A stretch of DNA of 64,000 nt from Methanoregula sp. UBA247 (GTDB lineage Archaea > Halobacteriota > Methanomicrobia > Methanomicrobiales > Methanospirillaceae), in contig DADR01000060.1 in assembly GCA_002495055.1 (NCBI GenBank), positions 732 to 64,731 of the forward strand, in the 5' to 3' direction. The notes beneath the pieces are model-generated. The model worked only from the letters and a program-made list of their open reading frames with translations. It ran no database searches and was not told the origin of the DNA. A program made the translations under genes and the position numbers. This document shows positions 37,669-46,958 of the stretch, piece after piece. Each line of letters starts with the position of its first letter. The stretch's first letter is position 1.

Positions 37669-38502
37669 TCACTGCCAGGTTACATCAAGCGGTTTCCGGC
37701 GCGGGATCCCATAGATCTTGTACTGCGGATGGCCAAACATCATCGCATAAGCGGTTTTACGCCCAGCGGGGATGCCGAGCTCCTTTGGGAGCGGCTCGTA
37801 GGACATGGTTGCCATTGCAACGAATCCCGCCCAGCAGGTTCCAACGCCAAACGCCGGCGCAGCGATATCAAAGTGCGTCAGGGCAATGATTGCATCAGTC
37901 TGTGCTATCGGGTTTCCCTCCGGGATGTGTGCGAAGAGCAGGTGCGGGGCGCCGCGGCAGATAACATCGTACCCGGCTTCAAAAGGTTTGATCAGCATCG
38001 GCACGTAACCGCTCATCGGATGAGTGGAGTTCACCAGCGTCTTCATCCATTCGATCGTCAGTCCGGCGATCTTTTTCACCCGTTCCGGGTCATGGACAAC
38101 AATCCACTTCACCGGTTGCCCGTTCCCTCCCGATGCAGCATACCGGGCGATGTCGAGGAGTTCGAGGATTTTTTCTTTTGGCACGGGATCCTTTTTGAAG
38201 CGCCGCACGGATCGCCGTTTCCTCAGGTAATATCCCATCGCATCAGGAGCAATAGTCCCCGCACCGGCCGGCAGGTGCAACTTCTCATCCGGACGGTCAT
38301 TAAGGAGGAGCGCCTGCGAGGGGCAGAAAACCTCGCAGTGCCCGCAGTGGATGCACATGCCGGCTTTTGCATCCGGTATTTTTGGCAGGGTATTTTCATC
38401 AGCGGGATCTATGAGCCCCATTGTACAGGCATTGGAACAGATCCCGCACCGGGTGCAGAGATCCTGGTCAATAAGTATCGTGGTCATGATTATCATTCTC
38501 AT
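37669..38502 (-). CDS. Nitroreductase with N-terminal 2[4Fe-4S] ferredoxin domain
   Basis: A 277-residue fusion. Residues 8-65 hold two cluster motifs, CTRCGICSNACTMGL and CIHCGHCEVFCPS. The rest is an FMN-dependent nitroreductase (RRSVRRFKKDPVPKEKILEL, YAASGGNGQPVKW, PAFGVGTCWAGFVA). Ferredoxin electrons likely feed the flavin. The first ATG overlaps the upstream gene stop (ATGA); an ATG five codons later is the alternative. Confidence 0.85.
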   Translation of the reverse strand: MRMIIMTTILIDQDLCTRCGICSNACTMGLIDPADENTLPKIPDAKAGMCIHCGHCEVFCPSQALLLNDRPDEKLHLPAGAGTIAPDAMGYYLRKRRSVRRFKKDPVPKEKILELLDIARYAASGGNGQPVKWIVVHDPERVKKIAGLTIEWMKTLVNSTHPMSGYVPMLIKPFEAGYDVICRGAPHLLFAHIPEGNPIAQTDAIIALTHFDIAAPAFGVGTCWAGFVAMATMSYEPLPKELGIPAGRKTAYAMMFGHPQYKIYGIPRRKPLDVTWQ

Positions 38503-39131
38503 TTCTTTTTCTTTGTCATCCTTTCATCGGCCTGTTCCGGTTTTAGTGCAGGGAGCGGGTGCTGGTCGAGGTGGTTGAGGAGCTGTGCCATAGTCTGCCC
38601 GAGGTTCTTTGCACGGGCCAAGCCCTCCTCGTCCTTCTCGACATCCCCGATGTCCCGCCCTATGCCGATTACCGGGAGGCCATGGACGATCATCTCGTTT
38701 GCAAGGAAGAAGTGGAGCATGGAATCCGCAGTGCGGCTGGCACCGGCGCGTCGCACAGCAACGGTGGCATTCCCTAACTTGTTCTTAAAGAGGAGCCCGT
38801 TGGCAAAAGAGACAAACCCGGCCCGGTCGATGAGCGCCTTCATCTCGGATGTGACATCAAGGAAATAGACCGGTGAACCGAGAATAATCCCATCCGCGGT
38901 GCTCATCTTTTCAATGCAGGTATTCACAAGGTCATCATCAATAACACATTTCCGGTCCCTGTTCTCAAAGCACTTCATGCAGGACGTACAACCATGGATC
39001 TTTTTACCGCCCAGATGAATAGTCCCGGTCCTGATCCCTTCATTCTCAAGCTCTTTGAGTATATGCCGGATCAGAATGGATGTGTTGCCATCCTTTCTTG
39101 GACTCCCGTTGATTGCAATAACTTTTATCAT
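38499..39131 (-). CDS. NADPH-dependent FMN reductase/flavodoxin family protein
   Basis: A 210-residue flavoprotein with the FMN-binding loop NGSPRKDGNTSILIRHIL, the Cys motif GCTSCMKCFENRDRKC and LGSPVYFLDVTSEMKALIDR. These Cys-containing forms are common in methanogens as iron-sulfur flavoprotein relatives; the compact Cys motif would be the cluster site, though it has fewer ordered cysteines than true Isf. Basic C-terminus (MTKKKK). Four genes run in the same direction here. Confidence 0.82.
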   Translation of the reverse strand: MIKVIAINGSPRKDGNTSILIRHILKELENEGIRTGTIHLGGKKIHGCTSCMKCFENRDRKCVIDDDLVNTCIEKMSTADGIILGSPVYFLDVTSEMKALIDRAGFVSFANGLLFKNKLGNATVAVRRAGASRTADSMLHFFLANEMIVHGLPVIGIGRDIGDVEKDEEGLARAKNLGQTMAQLLNHLDQHPLPALKPEQADERMTKKKK

Positions 39132-39135
39132 GGTA

Positions 39136-39699
39136 TCATTGCTGTATCAGTTTTTTGCCCGTGCTCCACGCATCCCCGGCATAGTTACCAAGTGTCCAGT
39201 AGCGGTTGTCGGGCATGGTCAGGAAGAGCGGGTCGATTAAGGGGAAGTCCGGCTTCCCTTCCTTGATCACTTTCCCGTCTGCGTATGCCCCGACAATCTC
39301 GCCGATGTAGAGGTTGTTGGTTGGCAGCAGAACGGTCTGGACAAGCCGGCACTCAAGCGTGACCGGGCATTCTTTGATCATCGGCGCTGTTTTCAGTGAT
39401 CCATAAAACACGTCAAATACGCGTGACTTGTCGACTTTCTCACCGGATACAAGACCACAGTAATCGGTCTTAAGAAGAAGATGCGAAGAGGGGATGTTCA
39501 CCGAGAAAGTCTTTGTCTCCGCTATTCCCTTCGGGGTATAGTGGTGGTTACCGATCCCACAGACAACCATCGGGGGATTCGCGTTCGCCCGGGCACACCA
39601 GCCCACGGTCATAAAATTTGCCTTACCCCCCACCTGCGTCCCCACAAGGACCACCGGCATCGGGATGAAAAAATTTGTTCCAATCTGTGTCTTTTCCAT
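39136..39699 (-). CDS. Flavin reductase family protein (FMN-binding split barrel)
   Basis: A 187-residue protein starting MEKTQIGTNFFIPMPVVLVG, with the split-barrel FMN motif ANFMTVGWCARANANPPMVV, KTFSVNIPS, TDYCGLVSGEKVDKS and NNLYIGEIVGAY. First gene of the redox run, divergent from the HxlR gene. It has a paralogue at 40417-40977. Confidence 0.85.
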   Translation of the reverse strand: MEKTQIGTNFFIPMPVVLVGTQVGGKANFMTVGWCARANANPPMVVCGIGNHHYTPKGIAETKTFSVNIPSSHLLLKTDYCGLVSGEKVDKSRVFDVFYGSLKTAPMIKECPVTLECRLVQTVLLPTNNLYIGEIVGAYADGKVIKEGKPDFPLIDPLFLTMPDNRYWTLGNYAGDAWSTGKKLIQQ

Positions 39700-39821
39700 C
39701 GTTCTCCTCCTCTCTTTTTGCGATTAGTGAAAGGGTCCTGACAGAAAACCATAAGCAGACAGCATACATACAATTATTCTGTAAGGGTTTTCTGAACCAT
39801 TATGACAAAATATGCCTTAAC

Positions 39822-39860
39822 TGAATATATAGGAAATACAGATAAAAAAGTAACATACTT
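39822..39860. promoter_or_regulatory. Candidate HxlR promoter and operator
   Basis: A TATA-like element ATATATAG is at about 39824-39831, about 45 bases before the HxlR ATG. A 13-base inverted repeat AAGTA-ACA-TACTT is at 39848-39860, just downstream. The repeat could be bound by the HxlR protein to regulate itself and the divergent flavin reductase operon. Confidence 0.4.
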
Positions 39861-39874
39861 TCATTGAGGAAACC

Positions 39875-40252
39875 ATGACCTATACCAAGAACGGTAAAAC
39901 CTATCACTGCACGGTCGAAGCGGCACTGGACGTAATCGGTGGCAAGTGGAAACCACTTATTCTCTGGCATCTTGGCGATAATATTGTTCGCTTCGGTGAA
40001 CTGCAGAAAGGACTCCCGGGGGTCAATGCCAAGATGCTCACCAAACAGCTTCGGGAGCTCGAGGAAGATGGGGTTATCCGGAGAAAGGTCTACCCGGAAG
40101 TGCCGCCCCGGGTAGAATATTCGATTACCGAATTCGGCAAGACACTCATCCCCATTTTACAGGCGCTCTGTACGTGGGGCGCACAGTATCTGGAAATTGA
40201 CGATGCATCTGCGTACCAGTGCCCGACAAAAGCGGGAAATAAGCAGGGATGA
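39875..40252 (+). CDS. HxlR-family winged-helix transcriptional regulator
   Basis: A 125-residue winged-helix regulator. The family core is present: HCTVEAALDVIGGKWKPLIL, LPGVNAKMLTKQLRELEEDG, VPPRVEYSITEFGKTLIPIL. The Cys in YHCTVEAALD is where redox-sensing HxlR members (HypR/YodB type) carry their reactive Cys. Divergent from the redox cluster and upstream of a flavin reductase, it is the likely local regulator. Confidence 0.88.
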   Translation: MTYTKNGKTYHCTVEAALDVIGGKWKPLILWHLGDNIVRFGELQKGLPGVNAKMLTKQLRELEEDGVIRRKVYPEVPPRVEYSITEFGKTLIPILQALCTWGAQYLEIDDASAYQCPTKAGNKQG

Positions 40253-40416
40253 CCCCATTCGGTTTCTGATACTATCACCGCGTTTCAAACGAAATTAACC
40301 GGCTGTAGCCACCCGATGCATGCACTCTGCCAAATCAGGTTCTCTGATGGTAACATCTTCTCCGCAAAGATACTCTTAAACACCTCATCGTTCTAACCTT
40401 ATCCCGGAGAAGAACT

Positions 40417-40977
40417 ATGGGAAAAATTACACTTGGTCCGATGCCGTACATGAGTGTCATGCCCACCCTGCTCGTGGGAGCAAACGTGAAGGGCAAACCG
40501 AATTATATGACTGCTGCCTGGGCTACTGTCGCCTGTATGGCCCCGCCGATGGTCTGCGTGGCGATTAACAAGGCGAGGTACACGGCAAAGGGAATTGAGG
40601 AGAATAAGACCTTCAGCCTGAATGTCCCCTCATCAGAACAAGTGGTCGAGACTGACCATTGCGGTCTTGTCTCCGGGGGACTGGAGGACAAGTCCGGGGT
40701 CTTTAGCTCATTTTACGGGAAACTGAAGACTGCTCCCCTCGCAACTGAATGCCCGGTGAATATCGAATGTAAACTCTTCAAAACTGTTGATTGCGGGAGC
40801 CACAGGTTATACATCGGCACTATCGAGGAGATCCATGCTGATAATGCGTGTGTGACTGCCGGGAGACCGGATATCACCAAGATCAACCCGATCATCTATG
40901 CCCAGGCAACGTATTTTGACGTGGGGAAAAAGGTCGACAGCGCATTCTCGGCCGGGAAGAATTACAAGAAGAAATAA
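40417..40977 (+). CDS. Flavin reductase family protein
   Basis: A 186-residue paralogue of the 39136-39699 protein, with MTAAWATVACMAPPMVCVAI, KTFSLNVPS, TDHCGLVSGGLEDKSGVF and LYIGTIEEIHADN. An FMN-binding split-barrel enzyme. It starts MGKITLGPMPYMSVMPTLLV after GGAG. It lies 164 bases after the HxlR gene on the same strand and could share its control. Confidence 0.85.
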   Translation: MGKITLGPMPYMSVMPTLLVGANVKGKPNYMTAAWATVACMAPPMVCVAINKARYTAKGIEENKTFSLNVPSSEQVVETDHCGLVSGGLEDKSGVFSSFYGKLKTAPLATECPVNIECKLFKTVDCGSHRLYIGTIEEIHADNACVTAGRPDITKINPIIYAQATYFDVGKKVDSAFSAGKNYKKK

Positions 40978-41103
40978 TTCCGGAATTTCACTCAATAATT
41001 GTTTTTAATGATTAAGAAACGGGAACCACAACGAGCGTCATAAAGTAGTCATGCGTTTATTTTCCGCAGGAGATTTTCAGGTAAATATCCCCGGCAAAAA
41101 AAA

Positions 41104-43209
41104 TTACCCTTTACCCTTCTTTTTGATTTTTACATTTTTATTAAACCGGTAATTACCGGTCGGTACCGCTAGTTCAAAGCGGGCTCCTTTGCCAGGTTCT
41201 CCGGTCTCTTTTATTGTTATCCCGGTGATGGACAGGACCTCCCGTACCAAAAACAGCCCAAGGCCGGTGGATTTCCCGTGACCACGGTCAAAGATCATAT
41301 GTTTCTCTTCTGCAGGGATACCAACTCCATTGTCTTCAATGATGAGTGTGAGACCATCCTGCTTTTCCTTGTACCACATGGTTACTTCCGTTGCGTGAAC
41401 ACCGTGCGTGAGCACGTTCTGCATCAGGTGGAACAGGACTTTTTCCAATAGCGGATCTGTATAGATCTGAAGTCCTTCGACACGGCAGGTATGGCGGATA
41501 TGCAGAAAATCAAGATGCGAAATGGCAAAAAGAAAGACCTGGTTGACATCCTGCCAGCGGGGATTCTGTATCCCCATATCCTGGTAATTTTTGGCAAAAT
41601 TCAGAGAATCGAGGATCTTCTGGTTCGCTGATACCTGTTTCTCGAGGTACGATCTTCCTTTTTCATCCTCAACAACCGTCTTCATGAGCTCAAGGTACGC
41701 AGTGAGAGAGAATACCGCCGTCTGGATATCTTTAAATGTCACTGCATTTAAAAGGGTCAGTTTATGACGGGCCAGCTGTAATGCCATCTCCATGCGCTTA
41801 CGCTCGGTGATATCGATACCAAAGGAGATTGTCCCGGTGATCTCTTCTCCTTCATGGATCTCGGCATTTTTCCATGCTATGTATCTCTCTTCACCGGATT
41901 TTGTCAGGATGGGATTTTCAAAATCCACGGGTAAACCTTTTACCAAAAGACGGGTAAACTCCTCCCAGACCCGTGGATACCGTTCCCGGGGAACAAGTAC
42001 TTCAAACCAGTTCCGGCCTGCCAGATCAGCACTTGAATATCCGGTAATATCTTCTGCTGCCTTGTTAAAAACGGTAATATTTCCCCGCCTGTCCAGTCCG
42101 ACGATCATCGCGTTGGCAGTAGTGATCAGTTTTTCAGTATACTCCCGCGCAGTCCGCCTTTCTTCTTCTACCCGTTTTCGTTCGGTGATGTCAAGGAGGG
42201 TCCCGGTCATTCTGACCGTGTTACCCTGACTGTCCCGCTCAACGACTTTTCCGCGGTCAAGTACCCAAACCCAGGAACCGTCCTTGTGGTGCATCCGTGT
42301 TTCGCACTCGTAAAACGGGGTTATCCCAGCCAGGTGCTTTTTTAAGAGTTCATTGGAATGCCGTGTGTCATCCGGATGACAGAGTTGTTCCCAGGTCTTT
42401 ACAGAAACCGGTGCAAGTTCCCGAAGTGAATACCCTGCAATCTCAGCCCATCGCTCATTAAAGATAGTCTCACCCGTCTGCACCTTCCAGTCCCAGAGAC
42501 CAACCCCGGAACCTTCGATAGCAAGGCTGAGCTGTTCCTCTGACTGACGGAGTGCCTCCTTTGCCTTTCGTTGTTCTGTTATATCCCTTATGATCGATCC
42601 TATGCGGGTTTTCTCAAATGTCCGGATGGGAAAGATGATCTGCTGGATGATTCGGCGTTGCCCCCCGACCCTGCAAATTTCCAGTTCCATTGCTTTTTGA
42701 AACAGATTGGACGAACCGGTCCGGATTGATTGCTCAATTTCAGTCTTAACCATTTCTTTCCATGTGAGATCCAGATTTTCAGGAGGTATCATCTCAATCA
42801 TGCGGTCAATAAATGACCTGTTCAGTGCGTTTTTGCGGGGGATCCCGGTAATATGCGTTAATGCCTGGTTCCATTCAATAACATCCCCGTGTTCATTGAT
42901 GATAATAATGCCGTCAGAAGATTCTTCAACAAGCGACCGGTATTTCTCCTCGCTCTCCTTCAGCTCGACATTCTTCCTCTCCAGTTCCTGCTCTTTTCTG
43001 CTCAGCTCATCATACTTCTGCTGCAGCTCCTCTTCATTTGCCGTCAGCTCTTCATAAGCAGCATGGAGTTCCTCATTTTTCTTAATCAGTTCATCGTGCT
43101 GCTGCTGGAGCTCGGGATAGTAACTCTTTCGTATCGAAGATTCGCCGAGACCAATTATTTTTTCCCGCTGTTTTTTCCAGTCCGGCTCTTCATCAGAGTG
43201 ATTTTTCAT
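41104..43209 (-). CDS. PAS histidine-kinase-like protein lacking the phosphoacceptor His
   Basis: A 701-residue protein. It starts MKNHSDEEPDWKKQREKIIG (the frame extends seven codons upstream), has a coiled coil at about 30-95 and then three PAS domains (about 95-480). The ATPase core is intact: N-box QNVLTHGVHATEV, DNGVGIPAEEKHMI and GHGKSTGLGLFLVREV. In the H-box, where the kinase at 2783 has ITRHDILNQL, this one has VTFKDIQTAV: Lys replaces His. It may be a regulatory pseudokinase. It overlaps the alcohol dehydrogenase gene stop by 17 bases. Confidence 0.85.
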   Translation of the reverse strand: MKNHSDEEPDWKKQREKIIGLGESSIRKSYYPELQQQHDELIKKNEELHAAYEELTANEEELQQKYDELSRKEQELERKNVELKESEEKYRSLVEESSDGIIIINEHGDVIEWNQALTHITGIPRKNALNRSFIDRMIEMIPPENLDLTWKEMVKTEIEQSIRTGSSNLFQKAMELEICRVGGQRRIIQQIIFPIRTFEKTRIGSIIRDITEQRKAKEALRQSEEQLSLAIEGSGVGLWDWKVQTGETIFNERWAEIAGYSLRELAPVSVKTWEQLCHPDDTRHSNELLKKHLAGITPFYECETRMHHKDGSWVWVLDRGKVVERDSQGNTVRMTGTLLDITERKRVEEERRTAREYTEKLITTANAMIVGLDRRGNITVFNKAAEDITGYSSADLAGRNWFEVLVPRERYPRVWEEFTRLLVKGLPVDFENPILTKSGEERYIAWKNAEIHEGEEITGTISFGIDITERKRMEMALQLARHKLTLLNAVTFKDIQTAVFSLTAYLELMKTVVEDEKGRSYLEKQVSANQKILDSLNFAKNYQDMGIQNPRWQDVNQVFLFAISHLDFLHIRHTCRVEGLQIYTDPLLEKVLFHLMQNVLTHGVHATEVTMWYKEKQDGLTLIIEDNGVGIPAEEKHMIFDRGHGKSTGLGLFLVREVLSITGITIKETGEPGKGARFELAVPTGNYRFNKNVKIKKKGKG

Positions 43210-44356
43210 AAATCCGCTCGATATCATCAACTGTTGGTTTTCTAGGATTGGTTACCAGGCACGGGTCACGGAGTGCTTTTTTTGCGAGATCCTTAATATC
43301 TTTTTTTGATACTCCCAGATCCGAGAGGGTTTGCGTGACACCCAGTGTTTTCCGCAGGGATTGGATGGCTGATAGTAATTTCAGTTTTACTTCCTCTGGC
43401 CTGACACCGTCAGGAAAAACATTCATTACTTTTCCGATAGCCTCATAACGCTCCGGGCATACGTCAAAATTAAAGTCAATTACCTGTTCCAGCAGGAGAG
43501 CATTGCATTCACCATGGGGGAGATCAGAAAAACCGCCGAGGCTGTGCGCCATTGCGTGGACAGCCCCGAGACTCGCATTGGAGAATGCAAGGCCGGCCAG
43601 CAGGCTGCCGATCATGGTCTGATAACGGTATTCGATCGAGTCCAGGTTTTTCTGTGCTTTGAGAAGGTATGAATTCATCAGTCGTATTGATTCAAGTGCC
43701 TGGATATCGGTGACCGGTGAACTGGCATTGGACACATATGCCTCCACGCTGTGCGTTATTGCATCCATGCCGGTATAGGCGGTCAGGTCCGGGGTCAGGG
43801 AGGTGAGCGGTACAGGATCGATGAGGGCAATATCCGGTACAATCTTTTTTGAGATTATTGCAATCTTTACTTTCCTTTTTACGTCATTGATTATGGCAAA
43901 CTGTGAGACATCGGCACCCGTCCCTGCGGTGGTCGGGATGCAGATTAACGGCGGAGCGGGGATTGGGACGTTGTCCACGCCTTCGAATTTCAGGATATGT
44001 TTTTTATTCGACACAACAATCCCGATCCCTTTGGCACAGTCTATCGGGCTTCCGCCACCGATAACAACAATCGCATTACAGCCTGAACGTTCGTACAGTT
44101 CCGCACCGTTCATAACCTCATAATCACGGGGATTCGACGTGATATCAGAAAAAACAGTATGACAGATTCCTTCTGAATCAAGGCTTTCTGTTATATCCTT
44201 AACCCAGCCGGCTCTGATGATATTTGGACCGGTAACAACAAACACATTGTCCGCCCCAAAATTTTTTGCATACCTGCCGGCAAGCCGTCGTGCATCGCTG
44301 CCTATGACGAATTCAGGAGCCACAAATTTTCTCAGTTCTCTACTGCTGGTTACCAT
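43193..44356 (-). CDS. Iron-containing alcohol dehydrogenase
   Basis: A 387-residue dehydrogenase of the Fe-ADH family. The nucleotide-binding loop is VIGGGSPIDCAKGIGIVVSN, the metal ligands lie in NASLGAVHAMAHSLGGFSD and LPHGECNALLLEQVIDFN, and PTTAGTGADVSQFAII is also typical. It may oxidise an alcohol or reduce an aldehyde; coenzyme could be NAD(P) or F420-independent. It overlaps the downstream kinase-like gene. Confidence 0.88.
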   Translation of the reverse strand: MVTSSRELRKFVAPEFVIGSDARRLAGRYAKNFGADNVFVVTGPNIIRAGWVKDITESLDSEGICHTVFSDITSNPRDYEVMNGAELYERSGCNAIVVIGGGSPIDCAKGIGIVVSNKKHILKFEGVDNVPIPAPPLICIPTTAGTGADVSQFAIINDVKRKVKIAIISKKIVPDIALIDPVPLTSLTPDLTAYTGMDAITHSVEAYVSNASSPVTDIQALESIRLMNSYLLKAQKNLDSIEYRYQTMIGSLLAGLAFSNASLGAVHAMAHSLGGFSDLPHGECNALLLEQVIDFNFDVCPERYEAIGKVMNVFPDGVRPEEVKLKLLSAIQSLRKTLGVTQTLSDLGVSKKDIKDLAKKALRDPCLVTNPRKPTVDDIERIYEKSL

Positions 44357-44574
44357 TTGAAACTCCGCGGTTGGTTACTGACCCATTCAATCCCGGCTTT
44401 ATTAATACTTGTCGGATTTTCACCAATTGTCCAGGCATAGACCAAAGCCCGGTTTCATGTCCTGCAACCGTTCGTTCGTTTCCCAGTAGTGGCTATTGTG
44501 AACACTCGTCTACCCTGTTGTCTCTGGACTCTTGAAAAGGCCGGTGTACCGGCAAACCATTATCCAGATGCCCG

Positions 44575-44997
44575 ATGATTAGTGCATGGGAATCTATGGA
44601 TGAACCAGCATCGGAAGACGAGCCCTGCGAGCAGTGCGGACTCTGCTGCCGGATCTTCGGCCCCGGTATTGCACCGACAACAGCAAACGTGTACATCTGG
44701 ATCGAGCAGGGGAGAACGGATATCCTTCGCTGGTTTGTCGCGTTCATGGAAAACAGCACCCGGATAAACTGTGCCGACCTCCAGGCCGAAGACCTCGGAA
44801 ACATTGTTTCTATCGAGATGCGCCATCCCGACACTGAGGAGTACGTCACGGTCTGCCCGTTCCTGCGTCGCATTGCAAAAGAACGGTACCTCTGTGGAAT
44901 CCACCAGGTGAAACCTGAGATGTGCTGCACTTACCAGCCGTGGATCTGGGGCGAGACCTTCTTCAACCGGTGCAGGGGTCTTAAAAAAAAAATCTGA
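44575..44997 (+). CDS. YkgJ-family cysteine-cluster protein
   Basis: A 140-residue member with CEQCGLCCRIFGPGIAPTTA near the start, then VCPFLRRIAKERYLCGIHQV and EMCCTYQPWIWG. Eight cysteines in the family pattern for metal or Fe-S binding. The ATG seven codons later is an alternative start. The second YkgJ member of the window. Confidence 0.78.
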   Translation: MISAWESMDEPASEDEPCEQCGLCCRIFGPGIAPTTANVYIWIEQGRTDILRWFVAFMENSTRINCADLQAEDLGNIVSIEMRHPDTEEYVTVCPFLRRIAKERYLCGIHQVKPEMCCTYQPWIWGETFFNRCRGLKKKI

Positions 44998-45151
44998 CCC
45001 CCCCCCGGGGGATGGCAACTCTGATCGGGAATTTTTATCCTGAAGTATCCTGTCGAAAGACTTTTTTTTTGAAAAACCGGAACTGGTGTGCAAAGTCACC
45101 GGCACATCAATTGCCGGACGGGGGAAGAGTATTTGCGGATATTTCGTAAAG

Positions 45152-46015
45152 TTATAATAAAATCCCCGAACCTTTGATAGGAACCACGCCCCAGAGATCC
45201 CCTTTTACCCTGCCTTCTCCGTGGATATTGAGGGCGGGCGGGAAATCTTTGGGAGTCTGGATAATAAGGGAAAAAATTGCCAGCATCTGTTTTCCGGTAA
45301 TCGCAATATCAAGAGGAGGCATAGGCGGGTAAATTTCCCAGAACATATCATGCCTGTTTTTGGGCATCCCCATATATTCCAGCAAAAAAGAGCCGGGAAT
45401 ATTGAGATGGTATCCTGTTTTTTTACCATACGTGCCACTCATTTTTTTGTTGGCGCTGACCGGTATCCAGAACTCGTTTTCCTGAGGCTCTGATTGAATT
45501 TTTGTTCCCAGCGCTGCAGGTGCCAGAAAAACCAGACTTTGAGACAGGGAGATCGTATCTCTGCCGCTTTCAATAATTGCGGTAATAATTTCTTTATCTT
45601 TGGGGGAATAGTCGAGGATTTTTATTTCTTCAGGAAAATTAATATCTATGGTTCCTCGGATAAAACGGGTGGTTGAAGGATCATCCATCTGCACACTGAT
45701 GCTGAAAACCAGGGTGTAAATATCGTGGGTATTCATATCCGTTTTCAGGTCAGGATCTTTTCTGAAAATCTGGTCAATATTTTCCTGAGGAGTCAGGTTA
45801 GATATTTTTGTTACATAGACCCGGGCATTTGGCCCGGATAGTTCATTCTCCTGAGATAAATTCTCAGCTTCCGAATAGGGGGAAAACTGGTTCTGGTCCG
45901 TTTTTTGCCCGGTATGTGGCAGATATGCATGCTTCATCATCATCGCAGATGATGTTCTGATTTCAGACATTAATGGTATCACGACACTGTTCACTGAAAC
46001 ATTATTGTCTGCCAT
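45152..46015 (-). CDS. Hypothetical protein, 287 residues
   Basis: A soluble protein without signal peptide or transmembrane segment. It has an N-terminal stretch NSVVIPLMSEIRTSSAMMMK, a middle with SPKDKEIITAIIESGRDT and a Pro-rich C-terminal part WEIYPPMPPLDIAITG. Composition suggests a folded alpha/beta protein. Not recognised. Divergent from the membrane protein at 46320. Confidence 0.6.
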   Translation of the reverse strand: MADNNVSVNSVVIPLMSEIRTSSAMMMKHAYLPHTGQKTDQNQFSPYSEAENLSQENELSGPNARVYVTKISNLTPQENIDQIFRKDPDLKTDMNTHDIYTLVFSISVQMDDPSTTRFIRGTIDINFPEEIKILDYSPKDKEIITAIIESGRDTISLSQSLVFLAPAALGTKIQSEPQENEFWIPVSANKKMSGTYGKKTGYHLNIPGSFLLEYMGMPKNRHDMFWEIYPPMPPLDIAITGKQMLAIFSLIIQTPKDFPPALNIHGEGRVKGDLWGVVPIKGSGILL

Positions 46016-46319
46016 AACCGTTCCTCAGTATCTCTTAAAATAGCGGATTTATAAAGAATTGCATTAATTATCAGCTGCAGGAAAAAGGCCGGGTTGATAC
46101 CAGACGACAGGTTATCCTTGATTCCGTCGTTGCCGTACTCCGCCTTATTATACCTTAAAACGGGACCGGGAGAAACACCTGCGGATAACATGTACCGGGA
46201 CGAATCGTGAATGCCGGAGGTCACATATCAGAGATTATTTTTTTAAAAAGTAAGGTATGTATCTTAGATTCATGGTCTTTAATCCGTCACTATATGTGTA
46301 GACTGGTGAAAAATCCAAC
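46016..46319. other. Divergent intergenic region
   Basis: Between the 287-residue hypothetical and the membrane protein. A/T-rich ends hold the two promoters; I see no further feature. Confidence 0.35.
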
Positions 46320-46958
46320 ATGACAGATGCAACTCAAAACCAATTCAGAAATGAACTCACCACCTTCTTTGTGATCGTTATTCTGAACTTTGTGTTCGGT
46401 GCACTCGCAATAGCATTCGGGGTGCAGTACATGGTGACCTCGGTATCAGGGGAGACAGCCGGGCAGTCACTGTTGCTCAGGATAGTCGTTGGATCAGTAT
46501 CCATGATTTGCTTCGGGCTTGGCATTGGATGGATTATTTCAAGTGTGAGGATTTTTGATGGAATAGAAGAAATCCTTGAGGAATTTCAGGATCGGGAAAA
46601 GCCGGTTTCAGATGAGACCCTCACGAGCGGGATTATCAGGATGATGGCCCATTACCGTAAGAACACAAAGACCATCCGCACAATGATCCTTGTCTGTACA
46701 CTGGGGGGGTTCTGTTTCCTTGCCCTGGGTATTATCAACAGCCGGGAGTTTTTTTCCTTCAGTCTATCGTCAGGTCAGTTCACGCTGAATCAGTATCTCC
46801 TGATCCCTTCAGCACTCCTGACCCTCATGGTGGCTCTTGTGAGCCTGCTCAGCTCGTATTATTTTACGAATTTTTCCCGGGCCTGGGACCTGCGACTGCA
46901 GGAGGCTTCCCGGTCTGAGGAGAAATTTAAAAAATCCATGGGGATTGACAAGGAATGA
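46320..46958 (+). CDS. Four-helix membrane protein
   Basis: A 212-residue protein with four transmembrane helices (about 14-40, 50-78, 120-141, 155-180) and a coiled-coil loop (about 80-115, EEILEEFQDREKPVSDETL) in the cytoplasm. Its stop overlaps the ATG of the following winged-helix pseudogene. Family unknown. Confidence 0.65.
   Translation: MTDATQNQFRNELTTFFVIVILNFVFGALAIAFGVQYMVTSVSGETAGQSLLLRIVVGSVSMICFGLGIGWIISSVRIFDGIEEILEEFQDREKPVSDETLTSGIIRMMAHYRKNTKTIRTMILVCTLGGFCFLALGIINSREFFSFSLSSGQFTLNQYLLIPSALLTLMVALVSLLSSYYFTNFSRAWDLRLQEASRSEEKFKKSMGIDKE

Noticed and set aside
37729..38868. Plus-strand frame of 379 codons
   Set aside because: Opposite the nitroreductase and FMN reductase genes, low-complexity composition, no domain.
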